Shown: positions 46,302 through 56,019, counted from the first letter of the stretch. The stretch is 64,000 nucleotides of DNA from CAZKAP01 sp964550895 (GCA_964550895.1 CAZKAP010000004.1:44947-108946); one strand, 5' to 3'. A program made the numbers and translations. The notes: generated by a model not told the origin, from the letters alone.

Positions 46302-47585
46302 TTAATCCTGGGGTGCCACCAACATAACCTCAAGGTTCAGTATTCCTGGGTCCATGAAGTTATTGAATGCCACAATACGAATTTCATGACTGCCCAATTC
46401 CCAGCCAGTCGTATCCCATTGTATATTGATCAGAGATCCGTCGATCTCGGCTATGACCGATTCGTCCACATAGACTCCTCCCTGCTCCAGATAGCTCCCG
46501 GGTTCAGGGAAATCAATAACCCCTTTAATTGCTACTGCATCACCTATCACAAAGGATTCTCCGTCTAAAGGTTCTTCCAACTGAATCACAGGCGCAAGGG
46601 AAATGTAATGGGCTTCATAAACTTCCGGGGCAAGGTGCAATCCTGAATCGTCTACTGCAAAAGCCCTGAAACGGACCTCGATCCCTGGTACGGGAAACTC
46701 CACCTCAACGGAATAGTTGCCTGGCGGTCGATAGCCCAGGCCCATAAAGTCGTCGTAATTGTCCGTAGAGGGATCCCCCGGTTTGGTATACACTATGGCA
46801 AACCCCAATTCGCGCACCCGAAAAGGACCAGGATCCACCAAATCGGCGTTCATGGTGTAGTACTGGGGCCCGACCTGGGTAGGTTCCAGTGTTCGCAGAA
46901 TTAAAACGGGTGAGCAACCCAGATTATCGACGGCAACGCCCTGGCGCGTATTCGGACATTGATCGGCATCATCATTGACTCCATCGCCATCGCTGTCTTT
47001 TTGACTATCGGCACAACCGTTTTCGTCTACCTCTGCATCTTCGGGCGTGTTGGGGCAACTATCGGAACTATCATCGATGCCATCTCCGTCAGTATCCTTT
47101 TGTGAAGGTGAGCACCCGTATTCATCGGCCTGTTCATCGGCAGGGGTGTCGACACACTGATCGAGATCATCGGTTACCCCATCGCCATCGGTATCACGTT
47201 GAGAAGGTGAGCACCCGTTTTGATCGATCGCTTCATTAATTGGGCTGTCCGGGCAGCTATCCTCAATATCCGGTACGCCATCGCTATCACTGTCCAGATG
47301 AACAAAAACAGCTATAATGTCGATTTCTGATGTTACGCGCCACATGTAGGGATTGGCCTCTCCCGACCAGTCACCCTCCCAATGGGAGAAACGGAAATAT
47401 TCAAAGGGGTGGGCAGTGACCTGGACAAGGTCACCCGATTCGAAGTCACCGTCCTCGGGGTCGATCCTGCCTCCTTCAACCGGAGACGCATGGGTGTGTA
47501 TGGCAAAGGCCGTGATCGGGTCTTGCTCGGAGCAAGCGGGAAGCAACAGGCCCACCAAAACTAGGGTAATGAGGGCATTTTTCAT
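46302..47585 (-). CDS. Lipoprotein with InlB-type repeat and thrombospondin type 3 repeats
   Basis: 427 residues from the ATG at 47583-47585, chosen for its lipoprotein signal (MKNALITLVLVGLLLPACSEQ). An InlB-type module (about 27-95, EYFRFSHWEGDWSGEAN, IIAVF) is followed by four or five thrombospondin type 3 calcium-binding repeats (about 98-235, DSDSDGVPDIEDSCPDSP, DTDGDGVTDDLDQC). Two beta-sandwich-like domains complete it (about 240-427). It probably sits on the outer membrane, possibly surface exposed, with Ca2+-stabilised stalk repeats. No sorting domain is present. Confidence 0.8.
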   Translation of the reverse strand: MKNALITLVLVGLLLPACSEQDPITAFAIHTHASPVEGGRIDPEDGDFESGDLVQVTAHPFEYFRFSHWEGDWSGEANPYMWRVTSEIDIIAVFVHLDSDSDGVPDIEDSCPDSPINEAIDQNGCSPSQRDTDGDGVTDDLDQCVDTPADEQADEYGCSPSQKDTDGDGIDDSSDSCPNTPEDAEVDENGCADSQKDSDGDGVNDDADQCPNTRQGVAVDNLGCSPVLILRTLEPTQVGPQYYTMNADLVDPGPFRVRELGFAIVYTKPGDPSTDNYDDFMGLGYRPPGNYSVEVEFPVPGIEVRFRAFAVDDSGLHLAPEVYEAHYISLAPVIQLEEPLDGESFVIGDAVAIKGVIDFPEPGSYLEQGGVYVDESVIAEIDGSLINIQWDTTGWELGSHEIRIVAFNNFMDPGILNLEVMLVAPQD

Positions 47586-47883
47586 GTTATTGTCCTTTGG
47601 GCAGCCTTCAGGGTTGCTGCCGGGGAAGAGAATATACTGCGCAATCCGTGGTCTGTCGAACCGCGGGTACGCCAACAAAGCATAAATGCGAAAAGAGCGA
47701 ACGTCCGGCTAAAACCAGTTATGAAAAGGGATCATATCCGATGTGCCGGCACATCGTTAAAGGGTCAAATTATCAGCCTGGAAAACAATTGTATATAAAG
47801 TTCTTGAAATTCAGGATCATTTCCAACGGCCTAAGCTTAAATCTATTGTAAATTTCGCCGAACCCCTGAAGCTGGAGAGTCCC
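47586..47883. promoter_or_regulatory. Upstream region with perfect 18-bp palindrome
   Basis: This 298-base gap separates the lipoprotein gene start from the lepA stop. It contains CGATGTGCCGGCACATCG at 47739-47756, a perfect 18-bp palindrome about 155 bases upstream of the lipoprotein ATG. The site is a good candidate for a dimeric repressor or activator. The rest is AT-rich near 47790-47850 with no gene I can support and no clear TAnnTTTG element. Confidence 0.5.
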
Positions 47884-49680
47884 TTAGTCGTTCAGCTTGA
47901 GTACGGCCATGAACGCCTGCTGAGGAATCTCCACATTCCCCACCTGTCTCATGCGCTTCTTTCCTTTCTTCTGCTTCTCGAGGAGTTTGCGCTTACGGGA
48001 GATATCCCCACCGTAACACTTGGCCGTTACGTCCTTTCGCAGGGCCTTGATCGTTTCCCGGGAGATGATCTTGGCTCCAATGGCAGCCTGAATAGGGATG
48101 TCGAACTGTTGACGTGGAATCAGCTCCTTGAGTTTCTCGCACATGCGCTTGCCAATATTCTGAGCGTTATCCGCATGTACCAGGGCAGAGAGGGCGTCCA
48201 CCGGTTGGGCATTGAGCAGTATATCCACGCGAACCAACTTGGAAATGCGCATGCCGATTGGCGCGTAATCGAAGGAGGCGTATCCTTTGGAAACGGTCTT
48301 CAGGCGGTCGTAGAAGTCGAAAACGATTTCAGCCAGCGGCATGTCGAAGTTGAGCTCAACGCGCTCGGTAGTCAGGTAGGATTGGTTGGTGATCACCCCT
48401 CGCTTCTCGATGCAGAGTTTCATGACGTTGCCGATGAAATCCGACTTGGTGATGATGGTCGCCTTGATATAGGGTTCCTCGACCCGGTCCAGGGTAGAAG
48501 GATCGGGCAAATCCGAAGGGTTGTTAACGATCACGATGTCCTCTGGATCCTTCTTGGTAAAGGCGTGATAGCTTACGTTGGGCACCGTGGTAATCACGGT
48601 CATGTCGAATTCCCGCTCCAGGCGTTCCTGTATGATCTCCATGTGGAGCATGCCGAGGAACCCACACCGGAAACCGAAGCCGAGAGCCGCCGAGCTCTCC
48701 GGGGTAAACACCAGGGAGGCGTCGTTGAGTTGCAGCTTCTCCATGGAGGATCGCAGTTCTTCGAAGTCTTCGGTGTCGACTGGGTAGATCCCAGCGAAAA
48801 CCATGGGTTTGACCTCTTCGAACCCGGCTATGGCCGAATCGGCAGGCCGTTCGTGCAGCGTGATGGTATCCCCCACTTTGACCTCCCGCGCATCCTTGAT
48901 GCCGGTGATGATGTAGCCCACATCACCGGTGCTGATTTCTTTTTTGGGGTGCTGAGTAAGCTTGAGGGTGCCGATCTCGTCGGCGAAATAGGTGTTACCG
49001 GTCGCCATGAACTGGATCTTCTGACCTTTGGCAATCTTGCCGTTCATAATGCGGAAATAGGTCTCGACACCCCGAAAAGGGTTGTAAACGGAATCGAAAA
49101 CCAGTGCTTGCAGAGGTGCATCCGGATCTCCTTTGGGGGCAGGGACCCGGTGAATGATGGCTTTGAGTATATCTTCGATGCCCAAACCGGTCTTCGCACT
49201 GGCCGGAATCACATCTCCCGGATCGCAGCCCAGCAGGTCAACGATGTCGTCGGTTACTTCCTCGGGATTGGCACTGGGCAGGTCGACCTTGTTGAGTACG
49301 GGTATGATCTCCAGGTCGTGTTCCAGGGCCAGGTACAGGTTGGATATGGTCTGGGCCTGTATGCTCTGGGCGGCATCCACTACAAGCAGGGCCCCCTCGC
49401 AGGCCGCGATCGATCTCGACACCTCATACGAGAAATCCACATGCCCGGGCGTATCGATCAGATTGAGCACATAGGTCTGGCCCTCATGCACGTATTCCAT
49501 CTGTATGGCGTGGCTTTTGATTGTGATCCCCCGCTCCCGCTCCAGGTCCATGTTGTCGAGCAACTGATCCTGCTTTTCCCGATCCGTTACCGACCCGGTA
49601 GAGTCCAGCAGACGGTCTGCCAGGGTGCTTTTTCCGTGGTCGATATGGGCAATAATGCAGAAATTTCTGATATTTTTCAT
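47884..49680 (-). CDS. lepA: Elongation factor 4 (LepA)
   Basis: 598 residues, typical for LepA. This GTPase binds ribosomes and has been linked to back-translocation and to translation initiation/biogenesis. The G1 motif is AHIDHGKST near the N-terminus, G2 region RERGITIK, G3 DTPGH, and G4 NKVDLP. The C-terminal LepA-specific domain (RKRKLLEKQKKGKKRMRQVGNVEIPQQAFMAVLKL) is complete. A -7 element lies 43 bases upstream. It is divergent from the TonB-receptor-like gene. Confidence 0.97.
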   Translation of the reverse strand: MKNIRNFCIIAHIDHGKSTLADRLLDSTGSVTDREKQDQLLDNMDLERERGITIKSHAIQMEYVHEGQTYVLNLIDTPGHVDFSYEVSRSIAACEGALLVVDAAQSIQAQTISNLYLALEHDLEIIPVLNKVDLPSANPEEVTDDIVDLLGCDPGDVIPASAKTGLGIEDILKAIIHRVPAPKGDPDAPLQALVFDSVYNPFRGVETYFRIMNGKIAKGQKIQFMATGNTYFADEIGTLKLTQHPKKEISTGDVGYIITGIKDAREVKVGDTITLHERPADSAIAGFEEVKPMVFAGIYPVDTEDFEELRSSMEKLQLNDASLVFTPESSAALGFGFRCGFLGMLHMEIIQERLEREFDMTVITTVPNVSYHAFTKKDPEDIVIVNNPSDLPDPSTLDRVEEPYIKATIITKSDFIGNVMKLCIEKRGVITNQSYLTTERVELNFDMPLAEIVFDFYDRLKTVSKGYASFDYAPIGMRISKLVRVDILLNAQPVDALSALVHADNAQNIGKRMCEKLKELIPRQQFDIPIQAAIGAKIISRETIKALRKDVTAKCYGGDISRKRKLLEKQKKGKKRMRQVGNVEIPQQAFMAVLKLND

Positions 49681-49723
49681 AGCATTGCAGGTGCTTAGCC
49701 GACGCCATAGTCCCTAAGGCTTG

Positions 49724-49731
49724 CAAATATA
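49724..49731 (-). promoter_or_regulatory. Promoter -7 element for lepA
   Basis: Read on the minus strand, TATATTTG matches TAnnTTTG, about 43 bases before the lepA ATG. A -33 TTG at the right distance is not clear. Confidence 0.5.
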
Positions 49732-49753
49732 ACTCCAAAGCTCAGCATTTTAG

Positions 49754-49761
49754 TAGCTTTG
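49754..49761 (+). promoter_or_regulatory. Promoter -7 element for the outer-membrane receptor gene
   Basis: TAGCTTTG matches TAnnTTTG, ending 15 bases before the ATG at 49777. It overlaps the TTG at 49759 that would be an earlier start, arguing against that start. Confidence 0.5.
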
Positions 49762-49776
49762 AAGTCCGAATTATTT

Positions 49777-52200
49777 ATGCCGAACAGACTCATACTCACC
49801 GCCTGCCTCTGGCTGACCACCCTGCTCGGCCTGTTCGCTCAGGACTACGAACTCCGCGGAACCGTTCGCGACAAGGACGATGCATCCATTGCATTCGCGA
49901 CGGTGTATTTGTATCAGGCCGCAGACACCACTCTACTGAGGACTGAAGTAGCCGACGAAGAGGGGGTGTTTCGCTTTCCCGACATTCCTCCCCAGTTGTA
50001 TTTCCTCAGGGCGAGCTATGTGCAGTCCTACTCTTCTTTCACGGCCATCGAGGTGTCGGGCGACACGAATATGGGGGTACTCAAGATCCGTATGCAGGAT
50101 AACGTTTTGGAAGAGGTAGTGGTGGTCGGCACCCAGCCCACCATCCGGCGGGAGGCCGGAAAAGTGCTATTTAAGGTCGAGAATACCGTCCTCTCTTCCG
50201 GGACAACGGCCGATATACTAGCGCGCGCGCCAGGGGTGATCGAACAGAGCGGCGCTTTCTACCTGAGAGGGCAGCCGGCTGAGGTCTATCTGAACGGCCG
50301 ACCCATACCCTTGAGTTCATCCGAAACCCAGGACCTCCTGCAGGGGCTTTCCGGGGTTAATATACAGTCCGTGGAGGTGATCGCTAACCCTTCCGCCCAG
50401 TACAGCGCCGAGGCGGGAGCCATCCTCAACGTGATCACAAGCAAGAATGTCACCCCGGGATACAAGGGGAGCGTACAAATCAGCCAACAGCAGGCCTTAG
50501 TACCCAAGTACCAATTCGGCATGTCGCACTACTTGAAGTCGAAACGCTGGAATTTCTTCCTGAACTACACTTTCAGTCCGCGCAATCTGTTGAATACCTA
50601 CGATGCCAATACCCTATTTACCCCTGACGCTCAGCCCCGTCAGCTCTGGAGGCTGGAAGGGGAGCAGAAACAACGCAGGCGCACCAGCAACCTCAACGGC
50701 CTGGTACAATTCGAACTCGGGGACAAGAGTAGCCTGGAATATGCGGTAAACCTTCAACTGGACCCCGCCAGGACCAGCTCGAGCGAATACACCAACGACA
50801 TTACCGACCCGGACAATCCGGGCATCGGATTGCTCTCGGGCTTCTCTACGCTGAACTCTACCGACGGGGAGATTCGGAACTTTTCGAACGACCTGGGGTA
50901 CAAGTATCAGGGAGACAAGACCGGCATTACCTGGAACACCAACCTGACCCGATACTATTCGGACGATTTGCAGCTGCTTCGAACCGTGAATTTCGATGAA
51001 AGCCGCGAGAGCACCTCGGTGGTCGATTTCGAGACACTCAGCGATCAGGAGATCGACATCTTCAGCAGCCAGATCGATTTGAACCAGAGCCTGGGGGAAT
51101 CCTCCTTGCAGGCCGGCGCCCGCTTTTCGTATGTAGGCAGCGACAACAGCATAGAATACTCTGGATTCAATGGATCCAGTCCGGTAGCCGATGCCGCAGA
51201 TTCGGATGACTTCGCCTACCTCGAGCGGGTATATGCCCTGTACGCTAATTATCTGCAGGCGGGTTGGGATCAGTGGTCCTTTACCGCCGGACTGCGAATG
51301 GAGCACACCAACTCCGAAGGATTTTCGGCCCTGTTGGGGGAGACCGCCCGCTACAAGTTCACCGAACTCTTCCCGTCTCTTCAGCTCCTGTATCAGCCCG
51401 GAGATGACTACAGCATGAGCTTCGATTATCGCAGGGGGATCGACCGCCCGAATTATCGGGACCTGAACCCGTTTCGCTACTTCTTTACCGAAGTCAACTT
51501 CATCGAGGGAAACCCGCAGCTGCGCCCGAACTTCAGCCACAACTTCAACCTGAATTTCACCCTGCAGGATCGCTATTATGTCGATTTCTATTACCGCGAC
51601 AACGGACGGTACATCAGCGAGCTGGTCTTTCAGGAAAACGACACCTTTATTTTGAGGGAGCAGAATCAGAACCTGCTGGGCAGCAAGTCGTACGGCCTGG
51701 ACTTTACCGTGAGCCGATCCCTGAAGAACTGGTGGTACCTCTATGCCTATGCCTCCCTGTTCCACGAAGAGGAGACCTTTATCGCCGAGGAAAGTGGCGG
51801 GGTGGAGTTTACCAACGAGTTCGACGGCTTTTACCTGAGCCTGACCAACTACCTCACCCTCTCTAAGGACGGCACCTGGACCGGGGAGCTGGGCTTTACC
51901 TACCTTTCGGGCTTGATTTCCGGCTCCTATGTGGACGATGCCAGCAATAACCTGACTGTGGGGCTGCGCAAGGAACTCTGGGACGACCGGGCCGTCTTTA
52001 GCATCGCCGCCGAGGATTTGCTGAACGGGGCCAACTTCCGAACCCGTTCCGTGTACCTAAACCAGAACAACGATTACCTCTTCCGGCGGGAACGGCAGTT
52101 CGTTCGCTTCGGCTTTACCTATAATTTCGGAAACTTCCGCCTCAGGGAGCGCAGCAAGCAGATCGAGAGCAGCGAGATCGACCGGCTGGAATCGGAATAG
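49777..52200 (+). CDS. TonB-receptor-like outer-membrane beta-barrel protein
   Basis: 807 residues from ATG 49777, giving the signal peptide MPNRLILTACLWLTTLLGLFAQ. A carboxypeptidase-regulatory-like (CarboxypepD_reg) domain follows (about 24-105, YELRGTVRDKDDASIAFATVYLYQAADTTLLR). Then comes a plug-like domain (about 110-215, DILARAPGVIEQSGAFYLRGQPAEVYLNGRPI). A long beta-barrel (about 220-790) is of the OMP_b-brl_3 type. No TonB box can be assigned with confidence. Such proteins take up or process ligands at the outer membrane; no SusD partner is adjacent, so the substrate is unknown. Confidence 0.87.
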   Translation: MPNRLILTACLWLTTLLGLFAQDYELRGTVRDKDDASIAFATVYLYQAADTTLLRTEVADEEGVFRFPDIPPQLYFLRASYVQSYSSFTAIEVSGDTNMGVLKIRMQDNVLEEVVVVGTQPTIRREAGKVLFKVENTVLSSGTTADILARAPGVIEQSGAFYLRGQPAEVYLNGRPIPLSSSETQDLLQGLSGVNIQSVEVIANPSAQYSAEAGAILNVITSKNVTPGYKGSVQISQQQALVPKYQFGMSHYLKSKRWNFFLNYTFSPRNLLNTYDANTLFTPDAQPRQLWRLEGEQKQRRRTSNLNGLVQFELGDKSSLEYAVNLQLDPARTSSSEYTNDITDPDNPGIGLLSGFSTLNSTDGEIRNFSNDLGYKYQGDKTGITWNTNLTRYYSDDLQLLRTVNFDESRESTSVVDFETLSDQEIDIFSSQIDLNQSLGESSLQAGARFSYVGSDNSIEYSGFNGSSPVADAADSDDFAYLERVYALYANYLQAGWDQWSFTAGLRMEHTNSEGFSALLGETARYKFTELFPSLQLLYQPGDDYSMSFDYRRGIDRPNYRDLNPFRYFFTEVNFIEGNPQLRPNFSHNFNLNFTLQDRYYVDFYYRDNGRYISELVFQENDTFILREQNQNLLGSKSYGLDFTVSRSLKNWWYLYAYASLFHEEETFIAEESGGVEFTNEFDGFYLSLTNYLTLSKDGTWTGELGFTYLSGLISGSYVDDASNNLTVGLRKELWDDRAVFSIAAEDLLNGANFRTRSVYLNQNNDYLFRRERQFVRFGFTYNFGNFRLRERSKQIESSEIDRLESE

Positions 52201-52348
52201 CGCCGGCTGGTAGTGAACCATCGACGAAAGGAAAGTTAGCGCACACGACTCCTGAGATTCGATCCTACGCAACACCTGAGGCATTACTGACATCATTCTG
52301 TATATAAATTCGGAGCCGAAGACGTTTTTTGCTTCAAAACTATTAGTT

Positions 52349-55066
52349 ATGAAGCCGTTGAGCTCTCTGATGGGCCTGAGCCTGTCGTTTTTCCTTATCC
52401 TTCAACTTACAGGCACTTCGCTCGGACTGGCGCAGACACCCGGAGACGTTTCGGACAAGCATGCCGAACGGTCCCAAAAGATTCGTGCGCAGTGGCTTTC
52501 GGCAACAAAAAAGGAGCGGAAGACCCCTGTGGTGGTGGATTTCTCCGAAATTTTTACAGGTGCCCGCCTAAGCCGGGGAAGTGCTAGTAACGGTAAGGTC
52601 GGCACGAATCCACCCCGTTTCGAGAACCCGACTGCCGGCAGCCTTGTCGATCTCCTTCTGGAATTCGAGGGAGAGGCCGTGGTCAATGATTTCGAGTTGG
52701 CTGCCGTCTACGGTTTTACTTTTGGTGCCGACGGGAATCGTTTATACCTGCCCGTGCTGGATGGGGGTCCTGAAGACGGATCCATAGTCGAATACAGCAT
52801 GGAGTCGCCTTTTGCCGTGGACACGGCGGAGGAACTGTACACGCTCATTCCGACCGACGGACTGGAGATCTCGGCGACCGACCTGGAATTCAGTGCAGAC
52901 GGCACCCTGCTATTTACCGTCGGTCCTTTCGAAGAATTCGGGAGGGTATACGAACTCTCCAGCCCCTACGACCTGCAAACGGTGCAGTCCACAAATGAGT
53001 TCGGCTACGGAGACCTGGGAATTGTGGACGCATCCATGTCGGCCATGTCCTTTAGCGCGGATGGCAGGCATATGTTTGTCGGTCGGGCATATCCGGCTGA
53101 GGAAGGGGAGGGCCATGTTTTCCAGTTGAACCTGGCAACCCCTTTCGATCCTGCATCGATCATTTCCACCACCTCGATCAACCTGAACGAAAGTGGCATA
53201 GTGCTGGACATCACCTTTAGTGCCAACGGAAAGGTTTTGTATGTGGTGACTTCGGAATTCGGAGATGACTCCCGGGTCTACGAAATCGAACTCGATGTGC
53301 CTTACGATCTGGAATCCATAGACACGATCAATCCTCCTGACGTGTTGTCGGAAGAAGACGCGATAATCACTGATATCAACTTCAATGAAGAAGGGACCAT
53401 GGTCTTCTTCCAAATTTTTGTGGGATTAATGGAGGGCGATATATTCACCGTTATCGGTGGGATACCCGTAAACAGTACCATCGCCTTTCCTGAAAACAAT
53501 GAGGATCCGGTTACTGATGTGGATTCCAACGACGGGGATGGCGGACTGGCGGACGAAAATATCTCCTATGCCCTGGGTCCCGACCCGGACAGCGCCCTGT
53601 TCGTTATAGATCCCGGAACCGGTGTGCTTAGGTTTATTGCGGCCCCGGATTTCGAGACCCCCGGAGATGAAGACGGAGATAATGTATACGAACTGGAGCT
53701 TTTGGCCACGGATACCGAAGGAACGACCAGCCTGCCCATACGCGTGGTGGTGACGGATGTGGACGACACCCCTCCCGCGGGTTATGCGGTGAGCATAGAT
53801 CAGGAGCTGATCGACCAGAGCAATGAAACTTCAGTGAGCTTCAGCTATAGTGGAGCCGAGGTGGGAGCCACCTACGACTATGCCTTCACCTCCGATGGCG
53901 GTGGCGAGGCGGTGGTTGGCACCGGTGTTATCGAATCCCAGGACGGTCAGTTTACCGGCATCGACCTCTCCGGCCTGGAGAACGGTACTCTGACCCTGAG
54001 TTTTGTCCTCACCGATTCAGTCGGACTCCAGGGACAAGAAGCGACCGACACGGTCGTTAAGAATGTCGTATCCGATGCCGATGGCGACGGGGTGAACGAC
54101 GACGAAGACAATTGCATCGATCAGGCCAATGCCGACCAGCTCGACACCGACGAGGACGGACAGGGCGACGTGTGCGACACCGACGACGACAATGACGGCA
54201 TCCCTGACGATCAGGACGCCTTTCCCCTGGACGACACCGAGGATGCTGATGGGGACCAAGACGGCACGGGCGACAACGCGGATGCGGACGACGACAACGA
54301 TGGCACTCCCGACGATCAGGACGCCTTCCCGCTGGACCCGGAGGAAGACACCGATACCGATGGGGATGGCACGGGTGATAACGCCGACACGGACGATGAT
54401 AACGACGGGCAGTCCGACGAAGATGAGATCCTCTGTGGATCGGACCCCGCGGATGGCAACTCGACCTCCCCGGATACCGATGGAGATGCCTCTCCCGACT
54501 GCCTGGATGAGGACGACGATAACGACGGCATAGCTGACACGGAAGATGCTTTCCCTCTGGACCCTGAGGAGGACACCGACACCGATGGGGATGGCACGGG
54601 CGATAACGCCGACACGGATGACGATAATGACGGACAGTCGGATGCAGCCGAGACGGAATGTGGCTCCGATCCTCTAAATACCGAATCCACGGCTGCCGAT
54701 AGCGATGGGGATGGCATCCCGAACTGTGTGGATACCGACGACGACAACGACGGGGTAGCGGATCAGCAGGACGCCTTCCCGACCCAAAGTGAACCCCGTT
54801 TGCGGCCTGCTGAGGCCTTTACCCCCAATGGGGACGGAAACAACGACCGCTGGGTGATACCCGGCCTGAATAACTATCCCAACAACATGGTGATGGTCTA
54901 CAACCGCTCCGGCCATGTGGTTTTCGAGGCTCGCGGTTACCAGAACGACTGGGAGGGATTCTATCGGGACAACAGGGAGCGCCTGCCCCAGGGGTCGTAC
55001 CTGTACGTAATCGATCTGGGAGACGACAATCCTCCGAAACAGGGCTGGATCTATATCAACTACTAA
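52349..55066 (+). CDS. T9SS type B cargo with propeller-like, cadherin-like and TSP3 domains
   Basis: 905 residues. The signal peptide ends near SLGLAQ. Residues about 85-370 have a recurring motif such as LEFSADGTLLFTVG, MSFSADGRHMFVG and ITFSANGKVLYVV, suggesting a beta-propeller. A cadherin-like module (about 375-475) ends PIRVVVTDVDDTPP. Thrombospondin type 3 repeats (about 570-810, DADGDGVNDDEDNC onward) form an acidic calcium-binding stalk. The last 85 residues are a type B sorting domain (AFTPNGDGNNDRWVIPG, MVMVYNRSGHVVFE, NDWEGF), closely similar to that of the sprC product. The next gene is a PorP/SprF protein 24 bases on. Confidence 0.85.
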   Translation: MKPLSSLMGLSLSFFLILQLTGTSLGLAQTPGDVSDKHAERSQKIRAQWLSATKKERKTPVVVDFSEIFTGARLSRGSASNGKVGTNPPRFENPTAGSLVDLLLEFEGEAVVNDFELAAVYGFTFGADGNRLYLPVLDGGPEDGSIVEYSMESPFAVDTAEELYTLIPTDGLEISATDLEFSADGTLLFTVGPFEEFGRVYELSSPYDLQTVQSTNEFGYGDLGIVDASMSAMSFSADGRHMFVGRAYPAEEGEGHVFQLNLATPFDPASIISTTSINLNESGIVLDITFSANGKVLYVVTSEFGDDSRVYEIELDVPYDLESIDTINPPDVLSEEDAIITDINFNEEGTMVFFQIFVGLMEGDIFTVIGGIPVNSTIAFPENNEDPVTDVDSNDGDGGLADENISYALGPDPDSALFVIDPGTGVLRFIAAPDFETPGDEDGDNVYELELLATDTEGTTSLPIRVVVTDVDDTPPAGYAVSIDQELIDQSNETSVSFSYSGAEVGATYDYAFTSDGGGEAVVGTGVIESQDGQFTGIDLSGLENGTLTLSFVLTDSVGLQGQEATDTVVKNVVSDADGDGVNDDEDNCIDQANADQLDTDEDGQGDVCDTDDDNDGIPDDQDAFPLDDTEDADGDQDGTGDNADADDDNDGTPDDQDAFPLDPEEDTDTDGDGTGDNADTDDDNDGQSDEDEILCGSDPADGNSTSPDTDGDASPDCLDEDDDNDGIADTEDAFPLDPEEDTDTDGDGTGDNADTDDDNDGQSDAAETECGSDPLNTESTAADSDGDGIPNCVDTDDDNDGVADQQDAFPTQSEPRLRPAEAFTPNGDGNNDRWVIPGLNNYPNNMVMVYNRSGHVVFEARGYQNDWEGFYRDNRERLPQGSYLYVIDLGDDNPPKQGWIYINY
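54332..54670 (+). repeat. 225-base direct repeat in thrombospondin type 3 stalk
   Basis: Two segments of about 110 bases, starting at 54332 and 54557, are highly similar (both read CTGGACCC..GAGGA.GACACCGA.ACCGATGGGGATGGC and so on through GACGGGCAGTC). The period is 225 bases or 75 codons, so the frame is kept. It looks like a recent internal duplication of a calcium-binding repeat pair. Confidence 0.75.
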
Positions 55067-55090
55067 TCGCAACAGTCAAAAACACAAAGC

Positions 55091-55975
55091 ATGAAAGCCT
55101 TATACGCAAGCATACTGACCTTTTTTCTGGCTCTTCCACTGGCCCGGGCGCAACAGGATCCGAATTATACCTTTTACGGATTTAACATGAACCTCTTTAA
55201 CCCCGCCTTTGCGGGTCAGTCCGACGAGGCCGAGCTGGTACTGGGCATGCGCAGCCAGTGGGCAGGCGTGGACGGAGCGCCGCAGAGCCAGAGTGTGGTG
55301 TTCAGCGCTCCTATGGGGAACAAAGTGGGCCTCGGGGTTTCTGTACTCAACGACCAGACCTTTATCGAAAATCAGACCTGGGTCGCCTTCGACTTCAGTT
55401 ATCACATTCAACTCAGCGAGCGCAACCGGCTCTACTTCGGGCTCAAGGCCAGTGCCAATACCTATAATGCCAATACCCAGGGTCTGGTGACCTACGGCTT
55501 CGGCCAGGACGGCACCCTGCTGGATTTCGAGAGCCGATTTACACCCAACGTGGGCGTCGGACTTCTGCTGAAGAATGAATCCTACTTCGTTTCCGTTTCC
55601 GTGCCCAAGCTGCTCGCTCAGGATCGCCTGCAGCAGCAGAACGGCAACGCTTTCCTGGGATCCGACCGGGTACACGCCTATCTGGCAGGGGGCTATGATT
55701 TCGAGTTCTCCGAAACGACCCGGCTCCGTGCCATGGGCATGCTGCGCTATGTGGATGCTGCGCCGCTTTCCTACGAGTTAACCGGAATACTCGGCTTTCA
55801 CCGCAAGTTCGACCTGGGGTTGAGCTACCGCATAGACGAGGCGGTCAGCGGGCTGTTTTTGCTCAACCTGAGCCAGGGCTTCCGGGTAGGTTATGCCTAT
55901 GAGAGCTCGCTTCAGGGCCCCATAGACGGCCTGGACAGCGGGACTCACGAGATTTTGATGCAACTAAGACTCTAG
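55091..55975 (+). CDS. PorP/SprF-family T9SS outer-membrane protein
   Basis: 294 residues, the common length of the family. The signal peptide is MKALYASILTFFLALPLARA. The family opening is QQDPNYTFYGFNMNLFNPAFAGQSDEAELVLGMRSQWAGVDGAPQS, and the C-terminal region ends GTHEILMQLRL. These proteins form outer-membrane barrels and assist surface delivery of particular type B cargo. It follows the type B cargo gene by 24 bases and is likely its dedicated partner. A strong hairpin lies 45 bases after the stop. Confidence 0.92.
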   Translation: MKALYASILTFFLALPLARAQQDPNYTFYGFNMNLFNPAFAGQSDEAELVLGMRSQWAGVDGAPQSQSVVFSAPMGNKVGLGVSVLNDQTFIENQTWVAFDFSYHIQLSERNRLYFGLKASANTYNANTQGLVTYGFGQDGTLLDFESRFTPNVGVGLLLKNESYFVSVSVPKLLAQDRLQQQNGNAFLGSDRVHAYLAGGYDFEFSETTRLRAMGMLRYVDAAPLSYELTGILGFHRKFDLGLSYRIDEAVSGLFLLNLSQGFRVGYAYESSLQGPIDGLDSGTHEILMQLRL

Positions 55976-56019
55976 GCTTCGAACTGCAGGCGGGGTCTCC
56001 CAATGGGCCCGCCCAACGA

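Noticed and set aside
48109..49698. 529-residue plus-strand open frame opposite lepA
   Set aside because: lepA is certain; the antisense frame has no recognisable domain.
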